Part shown: piece by piece, positions 27,468-36,147 of the stretch
Numbering within the stretch: position 1 is the stretch's first letter
Layout of the letters: the number at the start of each line of letters is the position of its first letter
Assembly: GCF_028446585.1 (NCBI RefSeq)
Contig: NZ_JAPFQL010000020.1
Coordinates: 1 to 64,000 of the forward strand
DNA length: 64,000 nucleotides
Origin: Intrasporangium calvum
GTDB lineage: Bacteria; Actinomycetota; Actinomycetes; Actinomycetales; Dermatophilaceae
Direction of reading: 5' to 3'
Program-made: the position numbers and the translations under genes
Notes under the pieces: generated by a model
Told to the model about the DNA's origin: nothing
What the model saw: only the letters and a program-made list of their open reading frames with translations
The model's database searches: none

Positions 27468-28217
27468 ATGACGACCTATTCCGGCACGAAGGAGTTCGAA
27501 GGGGCGACCTTCATCAGGTCAAGTTTCCGGGGAGCGACCCTGCGGTTCTCCGATGTCACCGGGGTGACGATGCGCAGCGTCGACGTCGACGGCCTCGACA
27601 TCGACAGCCACGACCTGTTCTTCGGCAGCCTCTTCGTCAACGGGGTCGACGTCGTGCCCCTCGTGGACGCCGAGCTCAACCGGCAGTTCCCCGGCCGCGA
27701 GCTGCAGAAGGCGAAGACGCCCGAAGGCCTGCGCGACGGTTGGGCGGCGGTGCAGACCGCGTGGTCGCAGACCGTCGAGGGGACCGGGCTTGAGCTGGTG
27801 GACGCCCACGTCGAGGACGAGTGGTCCCTGGCCCAGACGCTGCGGCACCTCGTCCTGGCGACCGATGCGTGGCTGCGCGGCGCGATCCTGAGGATCGAGC
27901 AGCCGTTCCACGAGATCGGCCAGATCTTCACCGGTGCCGGGGAGATGGGCTTCGACGTGTCGATCTTCCGGTCGGACCCGCCGACGTTCGAGGAGATCCT
28001 CGCGGTGCGGGCCGAGCGACAACAGCTGGTGACGGACTTCCTCACCCAGGTCACGCCGGAGCAGCTCGCGGAGGAGCGCGAGGACCCGTGGGGCGGTGAC
28101 TGGTGCCCCACGGTCGGGGACTGCCTTCGCGTCATCCTGGAGGAGGAGTGGGCGCACCTGCGCTACATCCGACGCGATCTCGCTCAGGTGCGCGCAGACC
28201 GGGGGGTGACCCGCTGA
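27468..28217 (+). CDS. DinB-like protein with pentapeptide N-terminus
   Basis: A 249-residue fusion. Residues 1-60 carry pentapeptide-like repeats (FEGATFIRSSFRGATLRFSDVTG). Residues 75-245 form a DinB_2 four-helix bundle, with the metal-type histidines in TLRHLVLATDAWL, and in LEEEWAHLRYIRRDL near the end. Bacillithiol/mycothiol-dependent transferases share this fold, so a thiol-dependent detoxifying role is possible. ATG 27468 is followed directly by the repeats. The stop codon is the first base pair of a strong terminator. Confidence 0.8.
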   Translation: MTTYSGTKEFEGATFIRSSFRGATLRFSDVTGVTMRSVDVDGLDIDSHDLFFGSLFVNGVDVVPLVDAELNRQFPGRELQKAKTPEGLRDGWAAVQTAWSQTVEGTGLELVDAHVEDEWSLAQTLRHLVLATDAWLRGAILRIEQPFHEIGQIFTGAGEMGFDVSIFRSDPPTFEEILAVRAERQQLVTDFLTQVTPEQLAEEREDPWGGDWCPTVGDCLRVILEEEWAHLRYIRRDLAQVRADRGVTR

Positions 28218-28270
28218 CCACGACCGCGCCGGCCGACCGGTGGAGCAGTCGGCGGGCGCGGTCGTGGTCA
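28215..28270. terminator. Strong bidirectional terminator
   Basis: A 16-bp outer stem (28215-28230 with 28255-28270, core CACGACCGCGCC) plus an inner GCCGAC/GTCGGC stem (28232-28237 with 28248-28253). It starts on the DinB stop codon and lies between convergent genes. Confidence 0.75.
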
Positions 28271-28288
28271 CGGGTGGGGCGCGCTGCG

Positions 28289-28777
28289 TCAGGCGGCGAC
28301 GAGGTCGTCGATCTGGTTGATCGCCGAGGAGGCGCCCTCGACGACGCCCATGTCGAGGACCGTCTGCAGGGCCTCGGCGGTGGGGTAGGTGCTCACGAAG
28401 GTGGCGCGGGTGCCACCGTCGCGCTCCGTGAAGGAGAACACGTTCTTGCCGACCGGCAGGTCGGGGTTCTTCGTGAATGCCTCGTCGAGCGCGAAGCCGT
28501 CGTCGAAGGTGAAGCCGTTCGGCTCGTCGACGGAATCGACCTCCCAGTAGCCGTAGTACTTCTCGCCCTCGGGGCTGGTCATGTAGTAGTTCATCCGCCC
28601 TCCGGGAGACAGGTCGTGGTCGACGAACGTGGCGGGGTGAGTGGGCGGGCCCCACACCCGCTCGAGCTGACGCGGGTCCGCGTAGACCTCCCAGAGCCGC
28701 TTCGGCGGGCAGGCGAAGTCCGCGACGATCGTGAGGGTCCGGGCGTCGAGGTCGTGTGAGACGTTGGTGACGGGCAT
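28289..28777 (-). CDS. SRPBCC / AHSA1-domain protein
   Basis: A 162-residue START-like protein: FACPPKRLWEVYADPRQLERVWGPPTHPATFVDHDLSPGGRMNYYMTSPEG is the classic AHSA1 opening; GGTRATFVSTYPTAEALQTVLDMGVVEG is the closing part with the long helix. These proteins bind hydrophobic ligands and are commonly paired with ArsR regulators. The start is 5 bp after the ArsR gene stop, so the two form an operon driven from the dyad at 29167-29192. The ligand is unknown. Confidence 0.88.
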   Translation of the reverse strand: MPVTNVSHDLDARTLTIVADFACPPKRLWEVYADPRQLERVWGPPTHPATFVDHDLSPGGRMNYYMTSPEGEKYYGYWEVDSVDEPNGFTFDDGFALDEAFTKNPDLPVGKNVFSFTERDGGTRATFVSTYPTAEALQTVLDMGVVEGASSAINQIDDLVAA

Positions 28778-28782
28778 GGTGA

Positions 28783-29160
28783 TCAGTCCTTGTCTGGGAG
28801 TGGTGTTGTGGCTGTGGTCCGTCCGGTGTCCGGCTGCGGCAGCGCGATGAGCTCGTCGATCCGGGAGATGCGGCCGCGCCAGAGCGACTCGAGCTCGGTG
28901 AGCATCTCTGCCATCGAGCGCACGGCTGCCACGTCGCCGCTGGCCAGAGCCTCGCGTCCCTGCCGACGCTTGGTCAGCAGGCCCGCCTTCTCCAGCACGG
29001 CGACGTGCTTCTGCACCGCGGCGAAGCTCATGTCATAGGACGCCGCGAGCGTCGAGACGGAGTGCTCTCCGGCCAGCACCCGGCGCAGGATGTCGCGCCG
29101 CGTCCGGTCGGAGAGCGCGTGGAACCAGGCATCTGCGCGGTCCTCGTCCGTTCCGTCCAT
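28783..29160 (-). CDS. ArsR-family repressor
   Basis: A 125-residue winged-helix regulator: ADAWFHALSDRTRRDILRRVLAGEHSVSTLAASYDMSFAAVQKHVAVLEKAGLLTKRRQG. The helix-turn-helix is clear. No cysteine metal site is seen, which fits the AHSA1-linked subgroup rather than metal sensors. ATG 29160 starts 7 bp from a perfect 10-bp dyad that should be its own operator; the mRNA may be leaderless. It likely represses itself and the AHSA1 gene. Confidence 0.88.
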   Translation of the reverse strand: MDGTDEDRADAWFHALSDRTRRDILRRVLAGEHSVSTLAASYDMSFAAVQKHVAVLEKAGLLTKRRQGREALASGDVAAVRSMAEMLTELESLWRGRISRIDELIALPQPDTGRTTATTPLPDKD

Positions 29161-29166
29161 GGCTCT

Positions 29167-29192
29167 AACGTACAACTAACTGGTTGTACGTT
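29167..29192. promoter_or_regulatory. ArsR operator dyad
   Basis: AACGTACAAC (29167-29176) and GTTGTACGTT (29183-29192) are perfect inverted arms with a 6-bp spacer, 6 bp before the regulator start. The low-GC sequence stands out from its surroundings. Confidence 0.75.
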
Positions 29193-29202
29193 GTCAAGGG
29201 GG

Positions 29203-29433
29203 TGGCGGGAAGCCCTCATCGACGGCAAGTCGCTCTCCGATGCCTGGGCGACCTCCGATGACGTCGAGAAGAGCAAGCCAGAGGCGGACTTCGTTGCCGC
29301 GGCCCTGGCACAGGTGGAAGGCGCCAGCGGCGTCATGGTGGGCGACTCGGTCTACGACGCCCGGGTGGCGGCCATGCACAACATTCCCGCCTTGGGGGTC
29401 CGCACCGGTGAGGCATCCTGTGTCCTGTGCTGA
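29203..29433 (+). pseudogene. HAD-hydrolase fragment
   Basis: A frame with no start codon of its own after the ArsR operator encodes only the C-terminal half of a HAD hydrolase: SLSDAWATSDDVEKSKPEADFVAAALAQ (motif III lysine in KSKP), GVMVGDSVYDARVAAMHNIPALGVRTG (motif IV Asp). The N-terminal motif I DxDGT and the cap are missing, and it stops shortly after the last motif. The next 200 bp hold an open frame (from 29427) that I do not recognise. This looks like a deletion remnant at the left part of the accessory block. Confidence 0.65.
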
Positions 29434-29636
29434 CGGGTGAGCTGGTTGTGGCCGGCTGGGTCCTGGTCCGCGAGACCGAGGCACCCGCCTACCTCGGCGA
29501 GTCCACGCCGCCGCGGCTCCTCACCATCAGCGACGGCATCCAGGAGCAGCTGCCCCGGCCCGAACCGTGGCGCGGCGACTGGTTCCAGGATCGGGCCGAG
29601 GCGGACCGCATGGCGAGGAACCTTGCCCCGACCCCG

Positions 29637-30365
29637 TCAGTCGAAGGTCAACGTTTGCGCCAGTGCTCGGGTGTTGTCGATGCTGCGCTGTGGGGTCTCC
29701 CCGAACCCCTCGACCACGATGACGCCCTCCGGGGTTGGGAAGACCGCGTAGGCCCGGTTGCTGCCGAAGCATCCCGAGCTGGACGGGTCGGTGCACCACA
29801 GGAGGGTGTCACCCCCGACCGTCACCAGCTGCCCTTGTCGCCCATCGACCTGCATGTCCTCGACCACGTCCGCGTCGAGGTCCGCACGCTGCAGGAGCCA
29901 GGCCACCACGTCATCGGGCAATGGGGCCGGTAGACCAGCCGCTGTGGCCACGCACGTGGGACGGAGCAGGTTGCCGCCCTCGGTCTCGCTCCCGGGCGTC
30001 CCGAACGACACCCAGCCCGGGCTGGCAGCACGGACGGTCCAGCCAGCCCGCATCGGCATGGAGGCCCCGTCGACGGCGAACGTCGAGTTCGTCGCGGGCG
30101 GGTTCTCCGGAGCTGACGGGCAGGGCGTGGCCGCGGCGGCCGCGGTCGAGCCTGTTGCGGTCGAGGCTGTTGCCGTCGAGGTCATCGGTGACGAGGTGGG
30201 CTCGCCGCCGGACCCCGCGGAGCTCGTACAGCCGGCCGCGCCCACGGCGAGTGCCAGGAGCGCCGCGCCGACCTTGCCGGCCGTGGCCCGCCTGACGGTT
30301 GCCCTGCCGGAATCGATCTGTTCGGTCTCTCGGTGACTGGGGGTCACCCTGATCGTGTCCTTCAT
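29637..30365 (-). CDS. Putative lipoprotein
   Basis: A 242-residue protein. ATG 30365 gives a basic N-terminus and a hydrophobic stretch (KVGAALLALAVGAAGC) ending in a lipobox Cys near residue 41. A long Ser/Thr/Ala linker follows, then a C-terminal domain with four Cys (two clear pairs: RPTC, WCTDPSSSGC). It ends GFGETPQRSIDNTRALAQTLTFD. I do not recognise the domain. It is likely anchored outside the membrane. No operon partner. Confidence 0.65.
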   Translation of the reverse strand: MKDTIRVTPSHRETEQIDSGRATVRRATAGKVGAALLALAVGAAGCTSSAGSGGEPTSSPMTSTATASTATGSTAAAAATPCPSAPENPPATNSTFAVDGASMPMRAGWTVRAASPGWVSFGTPGSETEGGNLLRPTCVATAAGLPAPLPDDVVAWLLQRADLDADVVEDMQVDGRQGQLVTVGGDTLLWCTDPSSSGCFGSNRAYAVFPTPEGVIVVEGFGETPQRSIDNTRALAQTLTFD

Positions 30366-30477
30366 ATCGGCAGCCCACCAGCGCGCGGTCGCGGTTGAGT
30401 TGCCAACCAGTTGCGGCCTGGCCCCCTTGGGTGTGCTGCTCCGGGCAAGCGCTCGCGCGTGCACAGACCTCGGGCTC

Positions 30478-31374
30478 TCACATCGGCAGAGGTAGGGCTC
30501 GGGCCACCGTGACGCTGCTGCGGGTGGTGACATAGCCGAGGTCTTCGTTGAGCCGGCGCATCGGGGCATTGCCGGCCTGCGTCCAGGTGTAGACCTCACG
30601 GATTCCGTTCGCTGCAGCCCACTGCAGGGCGCGGCGCTTCAGATGTGATGCGACGCCACGGCCGCGCCAGTCCCGGCGCACCGCGGTCAGCGCGTTCTCG
30701 GCGCGGTCGGGCTGGTCGGTGTCCCGGTGCAGCCCCGCGCAGCCGATCACCTGCCCGTCGAACAGCGCGAGAAACATCGGGTCGCCGGCCCAGGACGTGT
30801 CCCACTGGGTCCGGCTGATCTCCAACGGTGTGTACGCGGCGAAGTCGGCGAGCACCTCCCTGCCGAACCTCTCGAACGAGGCGCTCCAGAGGTCCGGGTG
30901 CTGGCTCAGCGTCACCACCTCAACGCCCGTCGGCAGGCCAGCCGGCGGGCGTTCCTCGCCGACGACCCGGACCTGCTCGACCTCTCGGTCCACCTCGGCA
31001 AACCCAAACCGGAGCGCGAAGGCGAAGGACTCCTCGTCGTCGACGTGGGCTCTGAGCACCGGAAGGTCCAGGTCGGCGCAGTGGTCGGCGAGTGCCCGCA
31101 GGAGCACGGACCCGACCCCGCGACGGCGGAAGTCGGGCAGGACCCGGGGGGCGACGAACCCGCCTCCGGCCAACTCGGATCGATCGGCCATCCCCGATCC
31201 CACCACTCTGCCGTCCACCGATGCGACCAGGAGCAGCCGGCTCCGGGAATCCTGGGCGCGAAGTTCCGCGACCGTGTCACAGCGCTCGGCTGGCACCACC
31301 GCGAGCCGGATCGCGCGCCAGGCTTCGTAGTCGTCGTCTGTGGTGCAGACAGAAAGCTTCATCACGCCAACCAT
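30478..31374 (-). CDS. Tandem GNAT acetyltransferase
   Basis: A 298-residue protein with two GNAT folds. The first (residues 5-140) has GGGFVAPRVLPDFRRRGVGSVLLRALADH; the second (150-295) has AENALTAVRRDWRGRGVASHLKRRALQWAAANG and NAPMRRLNEDLGYV. Both carry the R/Q-x-x-G-x-G/A loop for acetyl-CoA. Such pairs are frequent in Streptomyces and other actinobacteria and may act on antibiotics or small amines; the substrate is unknown. GTG/ATG starts at 31374 and 31362 are both possible. Confidence 0.82.
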   Translation of the reverse strand: MVGVMKLSVCTTDDDYEAWRAIRLAVVPAERCDTVAELRAQDSRSRLLLVASVDGRVVGSGMADRSELAGGGFVAPRVLPDFRRRGVGSVLLRALADHCADLDLPVLRAHVDDEESFAFALRFGFAEVDREVEQVRVVGEERPPAGLPTGVEVVTLSQHPDLWSASFERFGREVLADFAAYTPLEISRTQWDTSWAGDPMFLALFDGQVIGCAGLHRDTDQPDRAENALTAVRRDWRGRGVASHLKRRALQWAAANGIREVYTWTQAGNAPMRRLNEDLGYVTTRSSVTVARALPLPM

Positions 31375-31689
31375 AGGATTCCGTCCCCCACGCCAGCGAC
31401 GCCTTTTCGGCCTCCCCAGGGCGGCCAGGTCGGCCTGCAGTACCCGGAAGGCAAGATGGCTCGTGCCAGCACGAACTCGGAGCCGGAGACCCTGAGCCTT
31501 CCGGGGTCCGGCTGCTCGGGTTCGCCGCCCCCGTCGAGCAGGCAGGCCGTCACATCCTGGTTGACCTGCAGGTAGTGGTGAGCCCGGCGCGCTCCTGCTC
31601 CCGCCAGTCGGCGCAGGTCCCGCCAGTCCCGGACCTCGCTCGCCGGTTGCCGTCAGCGGTACCGATGAGGCTGCCGCCGACCGCGGGAA
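31375..31689. other. Gene-free stretch, 315 bp
   Basis: No gene I can support. A reverse frame ending near 31362 (MTACLLDGGGEPEQPDPGRLR...) has no recognisable domain. Codon use is irregular. It may be decayed sequence in the accessory block. Confidence 0.4.
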
Positions 31690-32139
31690 CTACAGGGCTC
31701 GATGCCGTGGGGTGACGGTGTGACCGCCCCACTCTTCGGGGGCGACGTCGACGATCGTCTGGTTGAGGACCCACTGGTGCCCGTATGGATCATCGATCGT
31801 GGCCTGCCGCTCGCCGTACTCCCAGTCCCGCGGCGGGTCGACCAGGACAGCGCCTCGAGCCGTCGCCATCTCGACCACTGCGGCGACATCGCTGACCTTG
31901 AGCATCACTTGGTGAGAACGCCCCGTCTGGGGCGTCCTCTGCCCGGGCCGTACCTCGGCCACGACCAGTTCGGCCGGGGCTTCCCCCGGGAGCCCGAGCT
32001 GCGAGCGGTGAGCTTCGCCAATGCGGACGTGTTCGACGAACCCAAGGACGTCGCATTACCACGACACCGCAGCCCGGACATCCGCCACGATCAGAACTGG
32101 TGTCACCCGGGCGTGAGGCGCCGACCGATTCGTAAGCAT
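31690..32139 (-). pseudogene. VOC/glyoxalase-family gene with in-frame TAA
   Basis: Read from ATG 32139 the frame gives MLTNRSAPHARVTPVLIVADVRAAVSW, then TAA at 32056-32058, then CDVLGFVEHVRIGEAHRSQLGLPGE and continues to a normal end VAPEEWGGHTVTPRHRAL. The pattern VSW-Y-xDVLGF is standard for VOC proteins, so TAA replaces an expected tyrosine codon by one base. Later parts (HQVMLKVSDVAAVVEMATARGA, DDPYGHQWVLNQ) are intact. Total would be 149 codons. Either a recent nonsense mutation or a sequencing error. Confidence 0.7.
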
Positions 32140-32548
32140 CCAGTCACAGTAGATCCGGCACCTGCACGGGGATACCCGCCCGCGCCCTGAAGTTTCGTCC
32201 CGGACCGCGGAGCGCACATCGACGGCACGGCTGAATCGTGGTCCCTTTGTGGGCTGTTGAAGAGTCACCGAGCGACCTCAGCGCCGAGTGCGAGATGACG
32301 GCAGCGGGTGTTGTGAAGGTGAGTGACGTTCATGTGCGTCCATGACGGACGGTCAGGCACGACGTGTGTCGTGACTTGACGCAACTGACGCCTCAAGAAT
32401 GTAGACCTCGCGACCGAGACCACTGATCGCCACGGCGTTCGGGGCGGAAGGCGGCAGGCTTCGACCACTTGGTCCTCGGGCCCGTGGATCGCACCTCTAT
32501 GACTGTCGCCCTGTATGGGCGAAGTCGACGCGAGCCGGGCCTGGTCGT
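32140..32548. other. Gene-free stretch, about 400 bp
   Basis: No gene, RNA or clear repeat found. It lies between the VOC pseudogene and the integrase remnant and has lower GC than the core genes. It may include old element ends, but I cannot define them. Confidence 0.35.
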
Positions 32549-32948
32549 TCAGACGCCGGCGACGTACGCCGTGAGGAAGTGGACGCCGTGGCGCTCGAGG
32601 TTGCCGCGGGCGCGGTCGTAGTGCTCGATGGTTCGCGGGTCGGCGTGGCGGGCGAGGATCTGCGCGTCGCGCAGGGGGACGCCGGCATCGAGGGCGTTGG
32701 TGATCGCGGCGTGCCGCAGCGAGTGCGGGCTGATGTGCCGGGGGGTCCCGGCAGCCTTCGCCATCCGGGCGACCATCCGGGCGACCATCCGGTACACGTC
32801 GCGGCGGTCGATAGGTTCGCCCGAGACCGGTCGAAGGATGAGTCGCCCGCGGGTCCGCTGGCCGCGACAGGCCTCCAGGACGCGAAGCACCTGGACGGTG
32901 ATGGGCATGGTGGCCGGCTTATTGCCCTTGCCCACCAGATGCAGCACA
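32549..32948 (-). pseudogene. C-terminal remnant of a tyrosine integrase
   Basis: Encodes only the catalytic C-terminal part of a phage-type integrase: VLHLVGKGNKPATMPITV, HISPHSLRHAAITNALDAG, RHADPRTIEHYDRARGN and the end FLTAYVAGV. It closely matches (about nine in ten bases by eye) the end of the complete integrase at 36885-37799, on the same strand. Similarity stops at about 32948, after GCAGCAC. A 12-bp tandem duplication (CCGGGCGACCAT) adds MVAR once more than in the complete copy. Inactive by truncation. Confidence 0.8.
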
Positions 32949-33151
32949 CTACCGGTTCCTACTTCTGCCGCGCCTGCAGACGATGGCACCTGACGTCGAA
33001 GTCTTCCTCCCAGACGCCCCCTTGGCTGAAGCAGCGGAAGAGTTGAGCCTCTCACTCGCTGGGGTTGGGTGCTCAGGCGACGTAATGACGCACGTGCCTC
33101 AACCCCGAAAACACGCACGACAACGCAGGTCGCGGTCACCGGGACGAGACC

Positions 33152-33700
33152 CTAGCCGGCGTTCGGCAATCCCTTCCACTCGCGCGCCAGGATCGCGTAC
33201 CGGTACCCGTCCACCCAGCCAAGGTCTGCATGCCAGGAGTCTTCGACTCCATGGTGTTCGCGCCTCATGCCAGCCTTCTCAAGCACCCGTACCGAGGCGA
33301 AGTTGTCGGCATTGCAGCTCGCCGTCACCCGCCGCAGCCCGAGATGGTCGAACGCAGCCACGAGTAGGCCGCGAGCCAGATCACTTGCCACGCCCCTACC
33401 CGCGAAGCCCGGATCAACGATGTAGCCGATCAGTCCTTCGGTCCGGCTGGGCATCCCGGGCTGCCCCATCCCGTCGACGATCTCAAGGAACCCCATCGCG
33501 GCCACGTTCCCGTCCAATTCGGCGACACAGGAGAAGTCCGTCTCGCTCGTGAGCACGGCCTGCCACTCCTGGCGGAAGGTCCCCGGCTCCACGCTGGTAC
33601 GGATCATGAACCGGTTGACCTGAGGGTCGTTGCGGAAGGCCAGCAGGTGCTCGATGTCTGCGGCACCTGCCTCGCGCAGCAGAAGCGAACCGACACGCAT
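33152..33700 (-). CDS. RimJ/RimL-type GNAT acetyltransferase
   Basis: A 182-residue acetyltransferase: LLLREAGAADIEHLLAFRNDPQVNRFMIRTSV at the start, then IGYIVDPGFAGRGVASDLARGLLVAAFDHLGLRRVTASCNADNFASVRVLEKAGMRREHHGVE, the typical RimJ/RimL acetyl-CoA and substrate region. ATG 33700 is the family-like start; the frame is open upstream. Substrate unknown. It is next to the integrase remnant. Confidence 0.82.
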   Translation of the reverse strand: MRVGSLLLREAGAADIEHLLAFRNDPQVNRFMIRTSVEPGTFRQEWQAVLTSETDFSCVAELDGNVAAMGFLEIVDGMGQPGMPSRTEGLIGYIVDPGFAGRGVASDLARGLLVAAFDHLGLRRVTASCNADNFASVRVLEKAGMRREHHGVEDSWHADLGWVDGYRYAILAREWKGLPNAG

Positions 33701-33902
33701 CGGCCATGGCTTGGATATCACTCCGGCATGATTCCCGTTCGGTCTCCGCCCCGACAAGCGGCTTTTGGCTCGGTCGTGGCATGTCCAGCAAACCGGCCGG
33801 TCGACATGGAGCCGGTATGACGCAGGGCAATCTGAGCAGGTCGCCTCTGATCCGGCTGCACGGCGGGATCCCAAGAGCGGCGGGCGTGGAAGACTGGTTC
33901 TC

Positions 33903-34286
33903 GTGTTCACCATGGCCCAGATCGAAGAGCTTCACGGTCGACTCGGAAGAGCCGAGACGCTGGCCGACTACCTGCGCGGCTTGGCGGAGCTCGGGGTCGT
34001 CAGATTCGAGTCGTTCCTCGTCGACGGTCACTCAGAGTTCTTCAGCGCCGACGGAGGCCGTGTGGTCTCGGCTCCACATCATGAGCTGCTGACGGTCGCC
34101 GAGACGACTGATCGGGCTGCCTTTTTCGAGCACCTCCAGCGTCATCGAGACAAGGAGACTTCGTACGTCGAGATGTCCGCGGGCTTGGCCGCGAGCGGTG
34201 TCGAGAAATGGGTCGGTGACACCGCTGCGCTCACGATGACGTATGTCGACCGGGCCGGGGTGGCGCTCCTGGTCGAGCAGGTTTAG
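33903..34286 (+). CDS. DUF1398-family protein
   Basis: A 127-residue protein matching DUF1398: VFTMAQIEELHGRLGRAETLADYLRGLAELGVVRFESFLVDGHSEFFSADG, then LTVAETTDRAAFFEHLQRHRDKETSYVEMSAGLAASGVEKWVGDTAALTMTYVDRAGVALLVEQV. Family members include phage-associated proteins but none has a firm function. GTG 33903 gives the usual (M)FT start; ATG 33912 is possible. It sits in the segment between the two integrase copies. Confidence 0.78.
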   Translation: MFTMAQIEELHGRLGRAETLADYLRGLAELGVVRFESFLVDGHSEFFSADGGRVVSAPHHELLTVAETTDRAAFFEHLQRHRDKETSYVEMSAGLAASGVEKWVGDTAALTMTYVDRAGVALLVEQV

Positions 34287-34553
34287 GCAGACGGGATTCG
34301 GCAACGAAGATGTGACGGCTTGGGGCGCCCCATGCGCGGACGCGAACAGGCGCCGTAGTGATGCAGCCGCGTCAGTGCCTTCCGGTCACTCATCGCGGAC
34401 CAGGCTCTCGAGCCCCTCGAGCTGCGGCCCGTGCTTCATCTGGACGACTTCGGGCAGGGCAGCGAACCCGGCGTCTCGGTCGAGAGGCTCCACACCACCC
34501 GAAGTCAGCGTCCTGATCCTCAACACTCGGCCACTTGCCGGAGGGTTACTGTT

Positions 34554-35060
34554 GTGGTCGTGGTCCGTCACCCTCGACCTGACCCGACGGGACCCGGGCA
34601 GGAGTCCGTGTGGAGCTATCCGCGGCCCCCGCGCCTGCGTCGGTGCTACCTGCCTATCCGGGTCGTCCTGGGCGGTGAGTTGGTGTGTGACACGGCCGAG
34701 TCGTGGCAGGTGCTGGAGACGAGTCATCCGCCCACCTACTACTTGCCTCGCGAGGAGTTCATCGCCGGTGCGCTGCGTGAAACCGCGGGCTCCTCCTTCT
34801 GTGAGTGGAAAGGGGTCGCCCGCTACCTCGACGTGGTGGGTGGCCGTCTGACGGCGTCCAAGGCCGGCTGGTACTACCCGACGGCCTCGCCCGGGTTCGA
34901 CCAGCTGGTGGGCCACGTGGCGGTGTATGCCGCGGCTATGGACGTGTGCTTCGTGGACGGGGAGCAGGTCGTGCCGCAGCCGGGCGGTTTCTACGGCGGT
35001 TGGATCACCTCGTCGGTGGCGGGACCGTTCAAGGGGGTGGCCGGCAGCGCCGGCTGGTGA
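34554..35060 (+). CDS. DUF427-family protein
   Basis: A 168-residue protein of the DUF427 type: RPDPTGPGQESVWSYPRPPRLRRCYLPIRVVLGGELVCDTAESWQVLETSHPPTYYLPREEFIAGAL, CEWKGVARYLDVV, then HVAVYAAAMDVCFVDGEQVVPQPGGFYGGWITSSVAGPFKG. The family is common in actinobacteria, with no proven activity. GTG 34554 follows GGAGG at 34540-34544 and fits best; GTG 34608 (VWSYPRPP) is an alternative. Confidence 0.8.
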   Translation: MVVVRHPRPDPTGPGQESVWSYPRPPRLRRCYLPIRVVLGGELVCDTAESWQVLETSHPPTYYLPREEFIAGALRETAGSSFCEWKGVARYLDVVGGRLTASKAGWYYPTASPGFDQLVGHVAVYAAAMDVCFVDGEQVVPQPGGFYGGWITSSVAGPFKGVAGSAGW

Positions 35061-35440
35061 GCCCCGTGCGGCCGTGAGGGCCACCATGACCCCAAGGAAC
35101 GCACAGGGCCGTGCGGCTGCGGTAGGCAGCCGGACGCCGCGCAGGGCGTGTCTGGATCCCACCCCTGGACGGCCCTTCTCCAACGACCAACACGCGTCGC
35201 GGATACGCAAAACCCATGCCGAGCTCCCCTTTCCTACGTGGTCTTCGGGAGCGGCACACAGCAATGTGTTCTGGACCCGAAACAGGTCCTTGTGCCTGCT
35301 CGCTGCCGGGCCTGTGAACTGCGACCAAGGCCGGGTTGACCTTGCCCCACGTCGACGTCATTTGAAGCGCTGCCCTGCACGCGGCGAAGTGGGCCACCTC
35401 CACGAGCGAGCCCTCGCGCTCATCACGGTCAGATCGACAG
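35061..35440. other. Gene-free stretch before the TA pair
   Basis: No gene or repeat that I can support. Its right end holds the promoter and operator of the HigBA-type pair. Confidence 0.4.
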
Positions 35441-35461
35441 GCATAACGCGACGCGTTATGC
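35441..35461. promoter_or_regulatory. HigA operator palindrome
   Basis: GCATAACGCG (35441-35450) and CGCGTTATGC (35452-35461) are perfect inverted arms with a one-base centre, ending 7 bp before the toxin start. Likely binding site of the HigA-type antitoxin for autoregulation. Confidence 0.8.
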
Positions 35462-35468
35462 TTGGAGG

Positions 35469-35750
35469 GTGATCAGGTCGTTCGGCAACCCGGTAACCGA
35501 ACGGCTGTGGTCGCGAGAACGAACCAAGAAGCTCGACCCGCGGATCGAGCGGACCGCACTGCGCAAGCTCGTCCTGCTCGATGCGGCCGAGACTCTCGAG
35601 GACCTGCGGGTCCCGCCCGGCAACCGGCTCGAAGCACTGCGGGGTGACCGGGACGGACAACACAGCATCCGCATCAACCAGCAGTGGCGGATCTGCTTCA
35701 CCTGGACTCCTGCCGGGCCCGCAGACGTCGAGATCGTCGAGTATCACTGA
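35469..35750 (+). CDS. higB: HigB-family toxin (RelE superfamily)
   Basis: A 93-residue mRNA-interferase-type toxin: MIRSFGNPVTERLWSRERTKKLDPRIERTALRKLVLLDAAETLEDLRVPPGNRLEALRGDRDGQHSIRINQQWRICFTWTPAGPADVEIVEYH. The R-I-N-Q-Q-W-R-I-C-F strand and the end DVEIVEYH are the HigB/killer-protein hallmarks. GTG 35469 follows GGAGG. It precedes its antitoxin gene by 16 bp, the usual HigBA order, and is controlled by the palindrome at 35441-35461. Known members cleave ribosome-bound mRNA. Confidence 0.9.
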   Translation: MIRSFGNPVTERLWSRERTKKLDPRIERTALRKLVLLDAAETLEDLRVPPGNRLEALRGDRDGQHSIRINQQWRICFTWTPAGPADVEIVEYH

Positions 35751-35766
35751 CCGAAGGAGGAACACC

Positions 35767-36060
35767 ATGGCGACCATCGCTCCCATCCACCCGGGGGAGG
35801 TCCTCCTCGAGGACTTCCTGATCCCGCTGGAGGTCACCCAGCACCACCTCGCCGTCTCGATCGGTGTCCCGCCGCGACGGATCAACGAGATCGTCCACGG
35901 TAAGCGCCGGATCACCGCCGACACCGCGCTGCGGCTGGCCCGCTACTTCGGCACCACCGACCGGTTCTGGCTCAACCTGCAGACCCGCTACGACCTCGAG
36001 GTCGAGAAGGACCATCTCGGCGCCGCCCTCGACCAGATCCATCCTCTGCAGAGCGCCTGA
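35767..36060 (+). CDS. higA: HigA-family antitoxin
   Basis: A 97-residue XRE-type antitoxin: APIHPGEVLLEDFLIPLEVTQHHLAVSIGVPPRRINEIVHGKRRITADTALRLARYFGTTDRFWLNLQTRYDLE. The helix-turn-helix and the HPGEVL opening are the HigA/VapI signature. ATG 35767 follows AAGGAGG. It binds HigB and represses the pair, most likely through the palindrome before higB. Confidence 0.9.
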   Translation: MATIAPIHPGEVLLEDFLIPLEVTQHHLAVSIGVPPRRINEIVHGKRRITADTALRLARYFGTTDRFWLNLQTRYDLEVEKDHLGAALDQIHPLQSA

Positions 36061-36147
36061 CCTACCTGAGCGCTACGCGGCGGACTGGGGCGCCTCGACG
36101 GGTGCTGAGGCACGGCCCTACCGCCGTCCCTGCGTTAGGCTTGGCCT

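Noticed and set aside
32250-32290. Possible insertion-sequence end (GGCTGTTGAAGAGTC)
   Set aside because: No transposase or matching second end is present.
34921-34940. GTATGCCGCGGCT in the DUF427 gene as a repeat copy
   Set aside because: Matches only the first ten bases and the peptide fits the family.
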